A stretch of 64,000 nt of DNA from JALZHR01 sp036388475 (GCA_036388475.1 DASVRT010000074.1:62001-126000), one strand, 5' to 3'. Counted from the stretch's first letter, positions 51,842 to 60,285 are shown. Translations and numbers: made by a program. The notes: generated by a model not told the origin, from the letters alone.

Positions 51842-52600
51842 ATGAAGAAAGAACGAATTGACAAATTGCTGGTCGAGCTCGGCTTTGCGGAGTCGCGAAC
51901 AAAAGCGCAGGCGCTGGTTATGTCGGGCGTCGTTCTGGTCAACGAAATGCGCGTCGAAAAATCTTCGCAGGAATTTACCGCCGAATCAAAAATAAGAATA
52001 AAAGGCAAAACAGCCGAATCAAAATACGTCGGTCGCGGCGGCTTAAAACTCGAAAGAGCTTTGCAGAATTTTCATATTGCCGTAAACGCATATATTTGTC
52101 TCGACATCGGCGCATCAACCGGCGGCTTTACCGATTGTCTTTTGCAGAACGGCGCGCAAAGGATTGTTACAGTCGATGCCGGGACGAATCAACTGGTTTG
52201 GAACCTCAGAAATGATTCGCGCGTCGAAGTCCGCGAAAACACAAATGCGCGTTACTTGAAACCTGAAGATTTTGATGGAAAATTTGATTTAATAGTGATG
52301 GATGTTTCGTTTATTTCCGTCACGAAAATTTTTCCCGCTTTGCCGCCGCTTCTGAAAAATACGGGGAAAATAATCGTTTTAATAAAACCGCAGTTCGAAG
52401 TGGGTCGTGGCGAGGTCGGCAAAGGCGGCATTGTCCGGGAGACGGATAAACACGAAAGAGTAATTAATGAAGTAAACGCTCAGGCGGCGGAAAACGGTTT
52501 AAAAATCTGCGGCGTGATTGATTCGCCGATTCTGGGCGCGGATGGAAATAAAGAATTTTTGGCTTTATATGAACTCGACGAAAACAAAACAAACAACTAA
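51842..52600 (+). CDS. tlyA: TlyA-family rRNA 2'-O-methyltransferase
   Basis: A 252-residue protein in two parts: an N-terminal S4 RNA-binding domain (ERIDKLLVELGFAESRTKAQALVMSG at 4-29) and an FtsJ/RrmJ-like methyltransferase with LDIGASTGGFTDCLLQNGA near residue 87 and VMDVSFISVTKIFP near 150. TlyA modifies rRNA and influences sensitivity to capreomycin in mycobacteria. The next small gene starts inside its 3' end (52569). Confidence 0.93.
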   Translation: MKKERIDKLLVELGFAESRTKAQALVMSGVVLVNEMRVEKSSQEFTAESKIRIKGKTAESKYVGRGGLKLERALQNFHIAVNAYICLDIGASTGGFTDCLLQNGAQRIVTVDAGTNQLVWNLRNDSRVEVRENTNARYLKPEDFDGKFDLIVMDVSFISVTKIFPALPPLLKNTGKIIVLIKPQFEVGRGEVGKGGIVRETDKHERVINEVNAQAAENGLKICGVIDSPILGADGNKEFLALYELDENKTNN

Positions 52601-52751
52601 ACAGGAAAAGCTGGTCGAAGGGGTCGATTATCATTTTGAAAACGGCTTGATGGTTTTAACCGCTCACTTTCTGCTTAAACGCGGCTATTGCTGCGGAAAC
52701 GGCTGCCGCCATTGTCCTTATCCGAAAGATAAGAAGAGTAATCTAAAGTAA
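52569..52751 (+). CDS. DUF5522 small Cys-rich protein
   Basis: A 60-residue protein with the DUF5522 motif VDYHFENGLMVLTAHFLLKR and GYCCGNGCRHCPY, four Cys that probably bind a metal. It starts inside tlyA in another frame (32-nt overlap), with aatttttg before it and no ribosome-binding site. It overlaps the end of arsR tail-to-tail by 9 nt. Confidence 0.82.
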   Translation: MNSTKTKQTTKQEKLVEGVDYHFENGLMVLTAHFLLKRGYCCGNGCRHCPYPKDKKSNLK

Positions 52752-53186
52752 AAATGTTTCCATTTGTTCTCTTTCTACGTTTTTTATATTCGTTTCTGCG
52801 AATCTGTTTGGTTTCGGGGCGCGGGTAATCGTGACCGGCGCACTCGGCGAGCAACAGGCGAGCGCCAGATTTTCGTAATCTTTCTGCATCTCTTCGTGCG
52901 ATTTCAGCCATTCCAGCGTGTCGCGTAAAACCTGCGCGGCGTAATCGTTTTTCGGTTCGACAATGCGATAATGCATCCATTTCCCTTCGCGCCTCGCCTC
53001 GACAATTCCGGCGTTTCGCAAATATGCCAGATGCCTCGAAACCTTTGGCTGGCTTTCACTTAGAACTTCCGTAAAAAAACAGACGCAGACTTCGTCCTGC
53101 CGCATTAAATTCAAAAGACGCAGGCGCGTTTTGTCCGCCAAAGCCATAAAAAAGGTTTCCATATCAAAAAGAAAATCTTCGCTCAT
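52743..53186 (-). CDS. arsR: ArsR-family repressor with Cys-rich tail
   Basis: A 147-residue ArsR-type winged-helix repressor. The alpha-3 metal site is VCVCFF (Cys at 33 and 35), and the recognition helix is SQPKVSRHLAYLRNAGIV near 44-61. The usual family length is about 100-120 residues; the tail here holds CCSPSAPVTITR, which has a counterpart in the divergently encoded ArsI. As(III) or Sb(III) binding would release it from its operator. It is divergent to arsI across 116 bp. Confidence 0.88.
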   Translation of the reverse strand: MSEDFLFDMETFFMALADKTRLRLLNLMRQDEVCVCFFTEVLSESQPKVSRHLAYLRNAGIVEARREGKWMHYRIVEPKNDYAAQVLRDTLEWLKSHEEMQKDYENLALACCSPSAPVTITRAPKPNRFAETNIKNVEREQMETFLL

Positions 53187-53200
53187 AAAAAAAATTTATC

Positions 53201-53278
53201 ACATTTTTGCAAAAATGTCTTGACTATTAACTTTTCGAATGTTACAAGGAAATAGGATATATGCGTTAAGACGTATAT
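53201..53278 (+). promoter_or_regulatory. arsI promoter with candidate ArsR operators
   Basis: TTGACT (53220-53225) and TACAAG (53243-53248) 17 bp apart form a sigma-70-type promoter. Immediately upstream is a perfect 18-bp palindrome (53201-53218), and downstream a second one with one mismatched pair per arm (53259-53278, atatgcg/cgtatat). Either may be the ArsR operator. Confidence 0.6.
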
Positions 53279-53302
53279 GAAATATCAAAGGAGAAATAAA
53301 TT

Positions 53303-53851
53303 ATGTCAAATAATACGGAAATCAAAACATTAAAAGCGCATCTGGTGCTCAACGTTAAAAACGTCGAGCAGAGCATCGAGTTTTACAAAAAAATGCTCGC
53401 CATCGAGCCATCGAAAGTTAGAGCGGGCTATGCCAAATTCGATATTCGAAATCCGCCGCTAAATTTAACGCTTAACCAGTACCCGTTTAATGAACGCGGC
53501 GCATTATCGCATCTCGGCATACAGGTCGCCGCTACCGAAGACGTTCTGGCGATGCGCGAACGTTGGCTCGAAAACGGTTTGGTGACACAGGACGAAATGC
53601 AGACGAATTGCTGTTACGCCCTTCAGGATAAAACGTGGGTGCACGACCCGGACGGCAACGAATGGGAAGTTTTTGTTGTCCTGAAAGACAATCTGGCGGA
53701 AACTTCGATGTGTTGTGTGGCGGATGAAACGACCGCGCCGATTAAACTAACGGCGGAAGAAGAAAATCCGGTCGATTCCGCTTCGTCGTGTTGCGCTCCG
53801 GCGGCGGTTCCGGTTAGCATCAATCGCGTCGGCGAAAAATCTTGTTGCTAA
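53303..53851 (+). CDS. arsI: ArsI-type C-As lyase (dioxygenase)
   Basis: A 182-residue vicinal-oxygen-chelate protein that cleaves the carbon-arsenic bond of methylated or aromatic arsenicals using iron and oxygen. The family pattern is intact: HLVLNVKNVEQSIEFYKKML, then GYAKFDIRNPPLNLTLNQ and SHLGIQVAATEDVLAM. The substrate Cys pair is CCYALQDKTW near residue 97, and the metal Glu lies in NEWEVFVV near 117. A tail after about 130 is unusual: three CC pairs, with CCAPAAVPVSINR resembling the ArsR tail. Good ribosome-binding site (aaaggag). Confidence 0.9.
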   Translation: MSNNTEIKTLKAHLVLNVKNVEQSIEFYKKMLAIEPSKVRAGYAKFDIRNPPLNLTLNQYPFNERGALSHLGIQVAATEDVLAMRERWLENGLVTQDEMQTNCCYALQDKTWVHDPDGNEWEVFVVLKDNLAETSMCCVADETTAPIKLTAEEENPVDSASSCCAPAAVPVSINRVGEKSCC

Positions 53852-53863
53852 TTTGGAGAGTTG

Positions 53864-55039
53864 ATGCGGGAGAAATCATTTTTTACTAAAGCGGTTCACG
53901 CGGGCGAAAATCGAACGGAGAATCACGGCGCGGTCAGCGTTCCAATTTATACTTCGTCGGTTTTCGCCTTCAAAGACGCTGACGAAGGCGCGGCGATTCA
54001 TAATTATCAAAAGGAAGGTTATTTTTACGGTCGGCTGGGAAATCCGACGCAAACCGCGCTGGAAAAGGCTGTCGTCGAACTCGAAAACGGTGAAGATGCG
54101 CTGGCGTTCGCTTCGGGAATGGCGGCGGTTTCCGCTTCGATTTTGAGTTTGGTTAAAACGGGCGAGCATATCGTCGCACCCGAATCGATGTATTCGACGA
54201 CGACCAATTTTCTAACGCATCTAGCCGAAAATTTCGGAATCGAAACGACGTTTATCGACGCGACGAAAGCGGAAAATTATGGCGAAGCGGCGCGCCCGAA
54301 TACAAAACTGTTCTGGATTGAAACCCCTTCCAACCCGCTGCTGAAAATCACAGAGTTTTCCACAGTTGTGGAAATCGCAGAGGAAAAAGGAATCGCCACC
54401 GTCGCCGACAATACTTTTGCAACGCCATTCAATCAGCGCCCGCTCGATTTCGGCGTCGATGCGGTCATTCACAGCGCGACGAAATATTTCGGCGGGCATA
54501 GCGATTTGACCGCCGGTTTGATAGTCGGAAAGCGTGAAATTGTTGACCGTGCGCGTCACACAATCGCGAAGCTTTACGGCGGCAACATCGCGCCGCAGGT
54601 TGCGTGGCTCGTTTTGCGCGGAATCAAAACTCTGGCTTTGCGAATGGAGCGTCACAATCATAATGCATACGCAATAGCGAATATGTTGGCAAATCACCCG
54701 AAAGTCAAAGAGGTTTTTTATCCGGCTTTGACTTCTCACCCGCAATACGAAATCGCCAAACGACAGATGAACGGCTTTGGCGGAATGATTTCTTTTGATG
54801 TCGGCGGCATCGAAGAAGGAAAACGGCTGGTCAATAATGTGGAAATTTGCACGCTGGCGACATCGCTCGGCGGCGTCGAGACGATTCTTCAGCATTCGGC
54901 TTCGATGACGCACGCGACGCTCTCCGGCGAGCAGAGATTAAAAGCCGGAGTCACGGACGGCTTGATTCGCCTGTCGGTCGGCATCGAAGACGCGCAGGAT
55001 CTGATTTCCGATTTGGAAAGCGCGCTCGATAAAATTTGA
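53864..55039 (+). CDS. Cys/Met metabolism PLP enzyme (cystathionine gamma-synthase/lyase type)
   Basis: A 391-residue PLP enzyme. Motifs: SVPIYTSSVFAFKDAD near 28-43, YGRLGNPTQTALE near 58, ASGMAAVSASILSL near 86, and the PLP-lysine in HSATKYFGGHSD near 207. Close families (cystathionine gamma-lyase, gamma-synthase, methionine gamma-lyase) cannot be separated by sight. It starts 12 nt after arsI with a ggagag site, so the two are one operon; a supply of thiols for arsenic handling is a plausible reason. I took the ATG at 53864 over an adjacent TTG. Confidence 0.88.
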   Translation: MREKSFFTKAVHAGENRTENHGAVSVPIYTSSVFAFKDADEGAAIHNYQKEGYFYGRLGNPTQTALEKAVVELENGEDALAFASGMAAVSASILSLVKTGEHIVAPESMYSTTTNFLTHLAENFGIETTFIDATKAENYGEAARPNTKLFWIETPSNPLLKITEFSTVVEIAEEKGIATVADNTFATPFNQRPLDFGVDAVIHSATKYFGGHSDLTAGLIVGKREIVDRARHTIAKLYGGNIAPQVAWLVLRGIKTLALRMERHNHNAYAIANMLANHPKVKEVFYPALTSHPQYEIAKRQMNGFGGMISFDVGGIEEGKRLVNNVEICTLATSLGGVETILQHSASMTHATLSGEQRLKAGVTDGLIRLSVGIEDAQDLISDLESALDKI

Positions 55040-55050
55040 TTGATTAATAG

Positions 55051-55761
55051 ATGCTCATTAAGCCCGAAACCGCAAAACGCGCCGAACTCGTCGAAAAAAT
55101 AAAGGAAGAAAAGCCTTTCCGATACGTCGTCCAAAACCTGGAGCGAACCTTCGGCGAGCCGTCGCCCGGGCGGAAAAGCGACCCGCTGGCGATGCTCGTC
55201 AATATTATCTTGTCGCAGGCGACGAGCGATACAAACAGCCGCCGGACTTTTCAAAATTTGAAAACGCGCTTTGAAAATTGGGACGCGGTTCTGGCGGCTG
55301 ACGAAAGCGATATCGCCGACGCCATCCGGCTCGGCGGTCTGGCGAATCAAAAGGCGAAAGTCATCAAAAATCTTTTGCGGCAAATCAAGGAAACACGCGG
55401 CACGCTGTCGCTGAAATTCGTCGAAGAAATGCCGGATGCGGAAGCGCGCCGGTTTCTGTCGCAGTTTCGCGGAATCGGTCCGAAGACGGTCGCCTGCACA
55501 TTACTGTTTGCCTGCCACAAAGAAGTTTTTCCGCTCGACACGCATATTTTTCGCGTTCTGAAACGGATGGGAATTTTGCCCGAAAAAATTTCCGACGCCC
55601 GCGCCCACGCGCTTCTGGACGAGCTTGTGCCGCCGGGAAAATTTTATTCGCTGCACGTTAATCTGATTCGGCTCGGCAGAAAAATCTGTCGCCCGCGCGA
55701 GCCTTTGTGCGAAACGTGCCCGCTCGTCGAATATTGCGATTACGGGCAGACGCAAATCTAA
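55051..55761 (+). CDS. nth: Endonuclease III-like DNA glycosylase
   Basis: Base-excision repair of oxidised pyrimidines. The 236-residue protein has the HhH motif FRGIGPKTVACTLL (catalytic Lys145), Asp in FPLDTHIFRV near 161, and the iron-sulfur site C-x6-C-x2-C-x5-C at the C-terminus (CRPREPLCETCPLVEYC). N-terminal motif LVNIILSQATSD. It is 11 nt after the PLP enzyme, probably part of the same transcript. Confidence 0.9.
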   Translation: MLIKPETAKRAELVEKIKEEKPFRYVVQNLERTFGEPSPGRKSDPLAMLVNIILSQATSDTNSRRTFQNLKTRFENWDAVLAADESDIADAIRLGGLANQKAKVIKNLLRQIKETRGTLSLKFVEEMPDAEARRFLSQFRGIGPKTVACTLLFACHKEVFPLDTHIFRVLKRMGILPEKISDARAHALLDELVPPGKFYSLHVNLIRLGRKICRPREPLCETCPLVEYCDYGQTQI

Positions 55762-55919
55762 AATTCCAGCCAAACGGGAAGATTCTTTTCCGAATTTTTA
55801 GCCGCGTTTTTCCGCCGGCGGGCGAAGGCGATGAAGAAACTCGCCGGCGGGCTTTTCGGAAAGTGCGCGTCGAGTTAAACGAGTATCTGCGGGATTTTAT
55901 GGCGGAAATCAATAAATAA
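55707..55919 (+). CDS. Doubtful small ORF overlapping the nth end
   Basis: A 70-residue frame that begins inside nth and ends near the terminator of the next gene. The second half (EETRRRAFRKVRVELNEYL) is protein-like and charged, but the first half is the shadow of nth and there is no ATG. A direct repeat of 11 nt (cgccggcgggc) occurs in it. Either a remnant of another gene or noise. Confidence 0.2.
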   Translation: MRNVPARRILRLRADANLKFQPNGKILFRIFSRVFPPAGEGDEETRRRAFRKVRVELNEYLRDFMAEINK

Positions 55920-55922
55920 AAA

Positions 55923-55942
55923 GGCGCGGGATTTCCCGCGCC
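55923..55942 (-). terminator. Terminator of the Spy-like gene
   Basis: A 9-bp GC stem (55923-55931 with 55934-55942) followed on the minus strand by a run of T (complement of 55918-55922 and upstream A). It serves the minus-strand gene at 55972. Confidence 0.75.
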
Positions 55943-55971
55943 CTAAATTTTAGAGGAGAGTTCCAAAAGTC

Positions 55972-56532
55972 TTAGTTGTCCTGCGGAGTTTCGGTGGTCG
56001 TTTTATTTCGGCGGTTTTGGCGAAATTCCTGACGACGTTCCTTTCTTTCCTGTTTCAACTGTTCGAGCTGTGCTTTTTGTTCCGGCGTCAGGATAGCCAG
56101 AATCTGTTCGTGCGTTTGACGGGCTTGTTCGCGGCGCTGATGTTTGAAAGCTTTCAGGCGCGCTTCCTGTTCAGCCGTAATCGTGCCGCTGCGTTTGGCT
56201 TCGACGATTTGACGAAGTTCTTCGCGCTGGGTTTGGTTGGTTTCGCGATTGCCGCGATTGCTTTCCATAATCGTGCGAATCTGTTCTTTCTGCGCGTCGG
56301 TCAGATTGAGTTGTCTGAGTCCGTGCAGTCCGAAACCGCCGCCGCGATGACCGCCGCGACGAAAACCTTCGCGTTTTCCTTCACCGCCGCGTCTTTCCCA
56401 TTTACGTTCCGATTTTTGATTTTCCTGCTGCGGCGTCGTGGTGCTGTTGTCCTGCGCCATCGCAAACGAGCTGAGAGCGACAAGGGCAAAACCCGAAGTG
56501 ATGCCGGTAAGAATCTTTCTCTTTAAAGACAT
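55972..56532 (-). CDS. Spy/CpxP-like periplasmic protein
   Basis: A 186-residue exported protein: signal peptide ending near AMAQ, then a Gly/Arg-rich region (about 45-70) and a helical, Gln/Arg-rich part with LTXXQ motifs (LNLTDAQKEQI near 77, LTPEQKAQL near 149). This resembles the Spy/CpxP family of periplasmic chaperones induced by envelope stress. A strong promoter stands upstream. Confidence 0.78.
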   Translation of the reverse strand: MSLKRKILTGITSGFALVALSSFAMAQDNSTTTPQQENQKSERKWERRGGEGKREGFRRGGHRGGGFGLHGLRQLNLTDAQKEQIRTIMESNRGNRETNQTQREELRQIVEAKRSGTITAEQEARLKAFKHQRREQARQTHEQILAILTPEQKAQLEQLKQERKERRQEFRQNRRNKTTTETPQDN

Positions 56533-56622
56533 TATAGTTTGGTTACCTCTCTTGATTTTTTTTTGGTTGGCTTTTGCTTTCCGCTACTTTTGATGCTTTG
56601 GATAAGCGCTTGGTCGAAATAT

Positions 56623-56651
56623 TTTATACGCCGCGTGTAAAGAAATGTAAA
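56623..56651 (-). promoter_or_regulatory. Sigma-70 promoter of the Spy-like gene
   Basis: On the minus strand TTTACA (56651-56646) and TATAAA (56628-56623) are 17 bp apart, each five of six to consensus. The start codon at 56532 lies about 90 nt downstream. Confidence 0.7.
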
Positions 56652-56769
56652 TAAAGGTTTCGCCTCTGAAATCTCTAAAAAATCGCGGCTTTTAATGAAA
56701 TTTCCCGGCAAACAAGCAAATTCGCATTAAATCCATACATAAATAACCTGTTTTCGGGCAAAAACTGCT

Positions 56770-56811
56770 TTGCAGCGAGCAGATGCAACGTTGCAGCGAG
56801 CCGGTGCAACT
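56770..56811. repeat. Two-unit 21-nt repeat
   Basis: Units 56770-56790 and 56791-56811 match at 18 of 21 bases. On the minus strand they read LHRLAAT and LHLLAAK. The same unit length, and the same heptad reading on the minus strand, occurs at 40909. Confidence 0.7.
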
Positions 56812-56954
56812 CCGCGTCTCTGCCGCGCAGACCGAGATTTATAAAATTTATTGCCAAACTATTTTCGGCAATCTTATCGTTTCGGATTTAACATTTACGC
56901 GGCGGCAAGTTAAAATGCGAAACTTGAGTATCTATTTCGAGCGGTAAACTTTAA

Positions 56955-58883
56955 ATGAGATTTTTATCTGAAATTAATTCACCGGCGGACTTGCGGCAGC
57001 TGCGCGTCGAGGATTTGCAGGAAGTGGCAAACGAGGTGCGGCAGTTTATTATCGAAACCACGTCGCGCGTCGGCGGGCACACGGGCGCGAGCCTCGGCGC
57101 GGTCGAACTGGCGGTGGCGATGCATTATGTTTTCGCGACGCCGAACGACAAGCTGGTCTGGGACGTCGGGCATCAGGCATACGCGCACAAGATTTTGACG
57201 GGCAGGCGCGACCAGCTTCACACCATCAAAAAATACGGCGGGCTTTCCGGTTTTCTGCGGCGCGAAGAATCCGAATACGACACTTTCGGCGCGGGACACG
57301 CTTCGACTTCGCTTTCAGCCGCGCTCGGAATGGCGGTGGCGCGCGACACGAAAGGCGAAGATTTTCACGTCTGCGCGCTCATCGGCGATTCGAGTTTGGC
57401 GGGCGGAATGGCGATGGAAGCCATCAATCAAGCCGGTCATCTGAAATCGCGTCTGATTGTTTTATTAAACGATAACGAAATGAGCATCGCGCCCGCCGTC
57501 GGCGCTTTGACGCGCTATCTGAACCGCATCAAGGAAGCGCAAAGCTACCAGCATTTGAAAGAGGAAATCGGCGACACGCTGGAAAGCGTTCCGCGTTTCG
57601 GCGAGCGTCTGCGGAAAGCGGCGAAAACCGTTAAAGACGCGATTGCGGCGGCGGTTCTGCCCGGCGCTCTGGTCAACGAACTCGGTTTTAAATATATCGG
57701 CTACGTTGACGGGCACAATGTTTCGATGCTCGTCCGCGCTCTGGAAGAAGCGAAAAAGGTCGATGACGGTCCGGTTATCGTTCACGCGCTGACGACCAAA
57801 GGCAAAGGTTTTCCGAATCCCGAAAAAAATTATTACGCTTATCACGCGACCGGACCTTACGACGCGAAAACCGGCAAATTGGTAAAATCGAATAAGCCCG
57901 CGTCGCCGATGTACACGGAAATTTTCGGGCAGACGATGTGCGAATTGATGTCGCGCGACGAATCAATCGTGGCGCTCACGGCGGCGATGCCCGACGGCAC
58001 GGGCGTTGACAAAATTCTGGAAAAATACCCGGAACGCTCTTTCGATGTCGGCATCGCCGAGCAGCACGCCGTCACGTTCTGCGCGGGAATGGCTTGCGAA
58101 GGCTTAAAGCCGGTCGCGGCGATTTATTCCACATTTTTGCAGCGCGGATTCGACCAGATTATTCACGACGTTTGTCTGCAAAATCTGAACGTCACGTTTG
58201 CGATGGACCGAGCCGGAATCGTCGGCGCAGACGGTCCGACGCATCACGGTTTACTCGATATTGCCTATCTGCGCGGTTATCCGAACATCGTTTTGATGTC
58301 GCCGAAGGACGAAGGCGAGATGCGCGATATGGTGCTCACGGCGATTGAGCATCCCGCGCCCGCCGCCATTCGTTACCCGCGCGGAAACGGTTTCGGCGTC
58401 GATATTTCCGAAGCGCCGAAGCTTTTGGAAATCGGAAAAGCCGAGATTTTGCGCGACGGCGGCGAGATTGCTATTCTGGCATACGGCTCGATGGTTTATC
58501 CTTCGGTCGAAGCGGCGAAAAATCTGGAAAAAGACGGCGTCGAAACCACGGTCGTCAATGCGCGTTACGTCAAACCGCTCGATTCGGAATTGATTCTCGC
58601 GCTTGCGCAATCGAAACGCCTTATCGTGACGGTCGAAGAAGCTTATCTGGCGGGCGGTTTCGGTTCAGCCGTGATGGAGCTGCTGGAAGCAAACGGTATG
58701 CTCGACAGCGTTAAAATCGTCCGGCTGGGCGTTCCCGACCGCATCGTCACGCACGGCGACCCGAAGCTTCTGCTGGCAAAATACGGTCTCGACGCGGACG
58801 GCATCTACAATAAAGTGAAAGAAACCATCGACATTCTGGAAGAACGCCGCGCCGGAAAAAAACGTCTGAAAACATTAAGTTAA
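56955..58883 (+). CDS. dxs: 1-deoxy-D-xylulose-5-phosphate synthase
   Basis: First enzyme of the MEP isoprenoid pathway, joining pyruvate and glyceraldehyde 3-phosphate with thiamine diphosphate. The 642-residue length is usual. Motifs are GGHTGASLGAVELAVAMHYVF near 40, WDVGHQAYAHKILTGRR near 72, LIGDSSLAGGMAMEA near 141, LLNDNEMSIAPAVGAL near 172, and the TPP-binding GIAEQHAVTFCAGMA near 366. It is a single gene. Confidence 0.96.
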   Translation: MRFLSEINSPADLRQLRVEDLQEVANEVRQFIIETTSRVGGHTGASLGAVELAVAMHYVFATPNDKLVWDVGHQAYAHKILTGRRDQLHTIKKYGGLSGFLRREESEYDTFGAGHASTSLSAALGMAVARDTKGEDFHVCALIGDSSLAGGMAMEAINQAGHLKSRLIVLLNDNEMSIAPAVGALTRYLNRIKEAQSYQHLKEEIGDTLESVPRFGERLRKAAKTVKDAIAAAVLPGALVNELGFKYIGYVDGHNVSMLVRALEEAKKVDDGPVIVHALTTKGKGFPNPEKNYYAYHATGPYDAKTGKLVKSNKPASPMYTEIFGQTMCELMSRDESIVALTAAMPDGTGVDKILEKYPERSFDVGIAEQHAVTFCAGMACEGLKPVAAIYSTFLQRGFDQIIHDVCLQNLNVTFAMDRAGIVGADGPTHHGLLDIAYLRGYPNIVLMSPKDEGEMRDMVLTAIEHPAPAAIRYPRGNGFGVDISEAPKLLEIGKAEILRDGGEIAILAYGSMVYPSVEAAKNLEKDGVETTVVNARYVKPLDSELILALAQSKRLIVTVEEAYLAGGFGSAVMELLEANGMLDSVKIVRLGVPDRIVTHGDPKLLLAKYGLDADGIYNKVKETIDILEERRAGKKRLKTLS

Positions 58884-58936
58884 TCTGCGAAACCGGGAAG
58901 CTTAAAAAGGGGGTTTCGCAAGACGATTTACAATTT

Positions 58937-59752
58937 ATGAACAATAATAAAAACAGTAATTTTCTATTTCTCTTTATCGGTTTATTTTTACTCGTCGCCA
59001 TTTTCAGCGGCTGCGGAAACAATTCGGCGGGCACCAACAACCGCAACGTTTCAAATACAAACCGCGCAAATAATTCAAGCAATAATCCGAGTTACGCCAC
59101 GGCTCCGGCGGGCGCCAGTCCGGCGCATTTCAAAGGCGGTCAGTCGGCAAAAATCGTGATTGAAGAATTTGCCGATTATCAATGCCCGACGTGCGCGTCC
59201 GTGCACCCGACGGTTCAGCAGATTCAAGCCGCTTACGGCGACCGCGTGAAAATAATTTTCCGCAATTATCCTTTGACGCAGGTGCATCCGAAGGCTTACG
59301 AGGCGGCGACCGCCGCCGAAGCCGCCGGATTACAGGGAAAATTCTGGGAAATGCAAAACCAGCTTTTCACCAACCAGCAATTCTGGACAGTCGCTTCCGA
59401 CCATCGCAAGGTGTTTGAGGAATACGCGCAGAAAATCGGGCTCGATATACAGAAATTCAACGCCGATATGGGAGGCATCGAGGCGAAATCCAGAGTTGAC
59501 GCCGATTTGCAGCGCGCGCGCGCCCTGAATGTCGGTTCGACGCCGACTTTTTATCTGAACGGCAGACAGTTGCCGTATGAAGATACTGAATTTAACCGAT
59601 TCCGGCAGGCGATTGATGCCGAATTGCAGAAGACGCAAAGCACAACCCAATCCGCGCCGACCACATCTAACGCCGCGACACCGGCAGCCGCCAACACGGT
59701 CGGCGTCAGCACGTCAGCCGGAAACGCCAACCGGGCGGGCACGAATAAATAA
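58937..59752 (+). CDS. DsbA-like thioredoxin-fold lipoprotein
   Basis: A 271-residue lipoprotein: lipobox IFSGC near residue 26, then an Asn/Ser-rich linker, a DsbA-like fold (about 65-225) with the redox motif CPTC (near 82), and the cis-Pro loop GSTPTFYLNG near 200. The tail is Thr/Ala-rich. It probably introduces disulfides in secreted proteins. The VKOR gene 24 nt downstream would keep it oxidised. Confidence 0.88.
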   Translation: MNNNKNSNFLFLFIGLFLLVAIFSGCGNNSAGTNNRNVSNTNRANNSSNNPSYATAPAGASPAHFKGGQSAKIVIEEFADYQCPTCASVHPTVQQIQAAYGDRVKIIFRNYPLTQVHPKAYEAATAAEAAGLQGKFWEMQNQLFTNQQFWTVASDHRKVFEEYAQKIGLDIQKFNADMGGIEAKSRVDADLQRARALNVGSTPTFYLNGRQLPYEDTEFNRFRQAIDAELQKTQSTTQSAPTTSNAATPAAANTVGVSTSAGNANRAGTNK

Positions 59753-59776
59753 AGGCTTTTATCGAACGAACGAAAA

Positions 59777-60220
59777 ATGAGCAGTTCCGAAAAGATTTTC
59801 AATCCGTTTAAAAAATTTGCCGTTCCGGCGGCAATCGTCGCGCTGATCGGGCTTTGTGACGCGATTTATCTGGCGATTCATCATTACACCGCGCGACCCG
59901 TGCCGTGCAGTATTCTCGAAGGCTGTGAGATGGTTTTGACCAGCCCGTATGCGACGCTTGCCGGCGTTCCGCTGGCTTTGTATGGCGCGGCGGCGTATCT
60001 GGTCGCCTTTCTGCTGGCAATTCTGGCGGCTTTGGTCAACCGCAAATTCTGGCGGCTTTTCGGCATTCAGGTAATTTTAATGGCGGCGTTCACCATCTGG
60101 CTTTTGTATCTGCAAGGGATGGTCATCGGCGCGTTTTGTCAATTCTGCCTGCTTTCGGCGCTGGTCACGTTTACGCTTTTTATTATCGCTCTCGCTTCGC
60201 GCTTCTGGCGCTCAAATTAA
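59777..60220 (+). CDS. VKOR-family disulfide-generating membrane protein
   Basis: A 147-residue protein with four membrane helices. The redox CxxC (FCQFC, near 121) and two loop Cys (PVPCSILEGC near 44-50) match the VKOR family, which reoxidises DsbA-type proteins using quinone. No thioredoxin domain is fused. The DsbA-like gene directly upstream is the obvious partner. Confidence 0.9.
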   Translation: MSSSEKIFNPFKKFAVPAAIVALIGLCDAIYLAIHHYTARPVPCSILEGCEMVLTSPYATLAGVPLALYGAAAYLVAFLLAILAALVNRKFWRLFGIQVILMAAFTIWLLYLQGMVIGAFCQFCLLSALVTFTLFIIALASRFWRSN

Positions 60221-60222
60221 CC

Positions 60223-60285
60223 GCGAACTGCGAACTGTAAGAAGTATTTTCAGTTCGCAGTTCGCAGTTCTCAATTTTCACCTCT
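60223..60285. repeat. Heptamer cassette between VKOR and ECF sigma gene
   Basis: Left arm gcgaact twice (60223-60236) and gtaagaa; right arm cagttcg twice, cagttct, caatttt and cacctct (60251-60285). The arms pair over about 14-18 bp. It begins 2 nt after the VKOR stop. Confidence 0.85.

Larger units (their letters stand above)
56533..56954. other. Gap between the Spy-like gene and dxs
   Basis: 422 nt with the promoter of the Spy-like gene at one end, a two-unit 21-nt repeat at 56770-56811, and no convincing gene. A 60-codon minus-strand frame (56857-56675) starts with TTG and contains the repeat as LHRLAAT LHLLAAK. I see no tRNA or hairpin terminator. Confidence 0.5.

Noticed and set aside
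53303..53851. CadI or plain glyoxalase I for the ArsI gene
   Set aside because: The vicinal Cys pair in CCYALQDKTW and the arsR neighbour fit ArsI better; the extra tail cysteines do not match glyoxalase I.
56565..56620. Heptamer run downstream of the Spy-like promoter
   Set aside because: A few words of the right length occur but without consistent similarity or a paired arm.
56675..56857. A 60-codon minus-strand frame containing the 21-nt repeat
   Set aside because: Starts with TTG without ribosome-binding site. I keep the repeat as a finding but do not call a gene.
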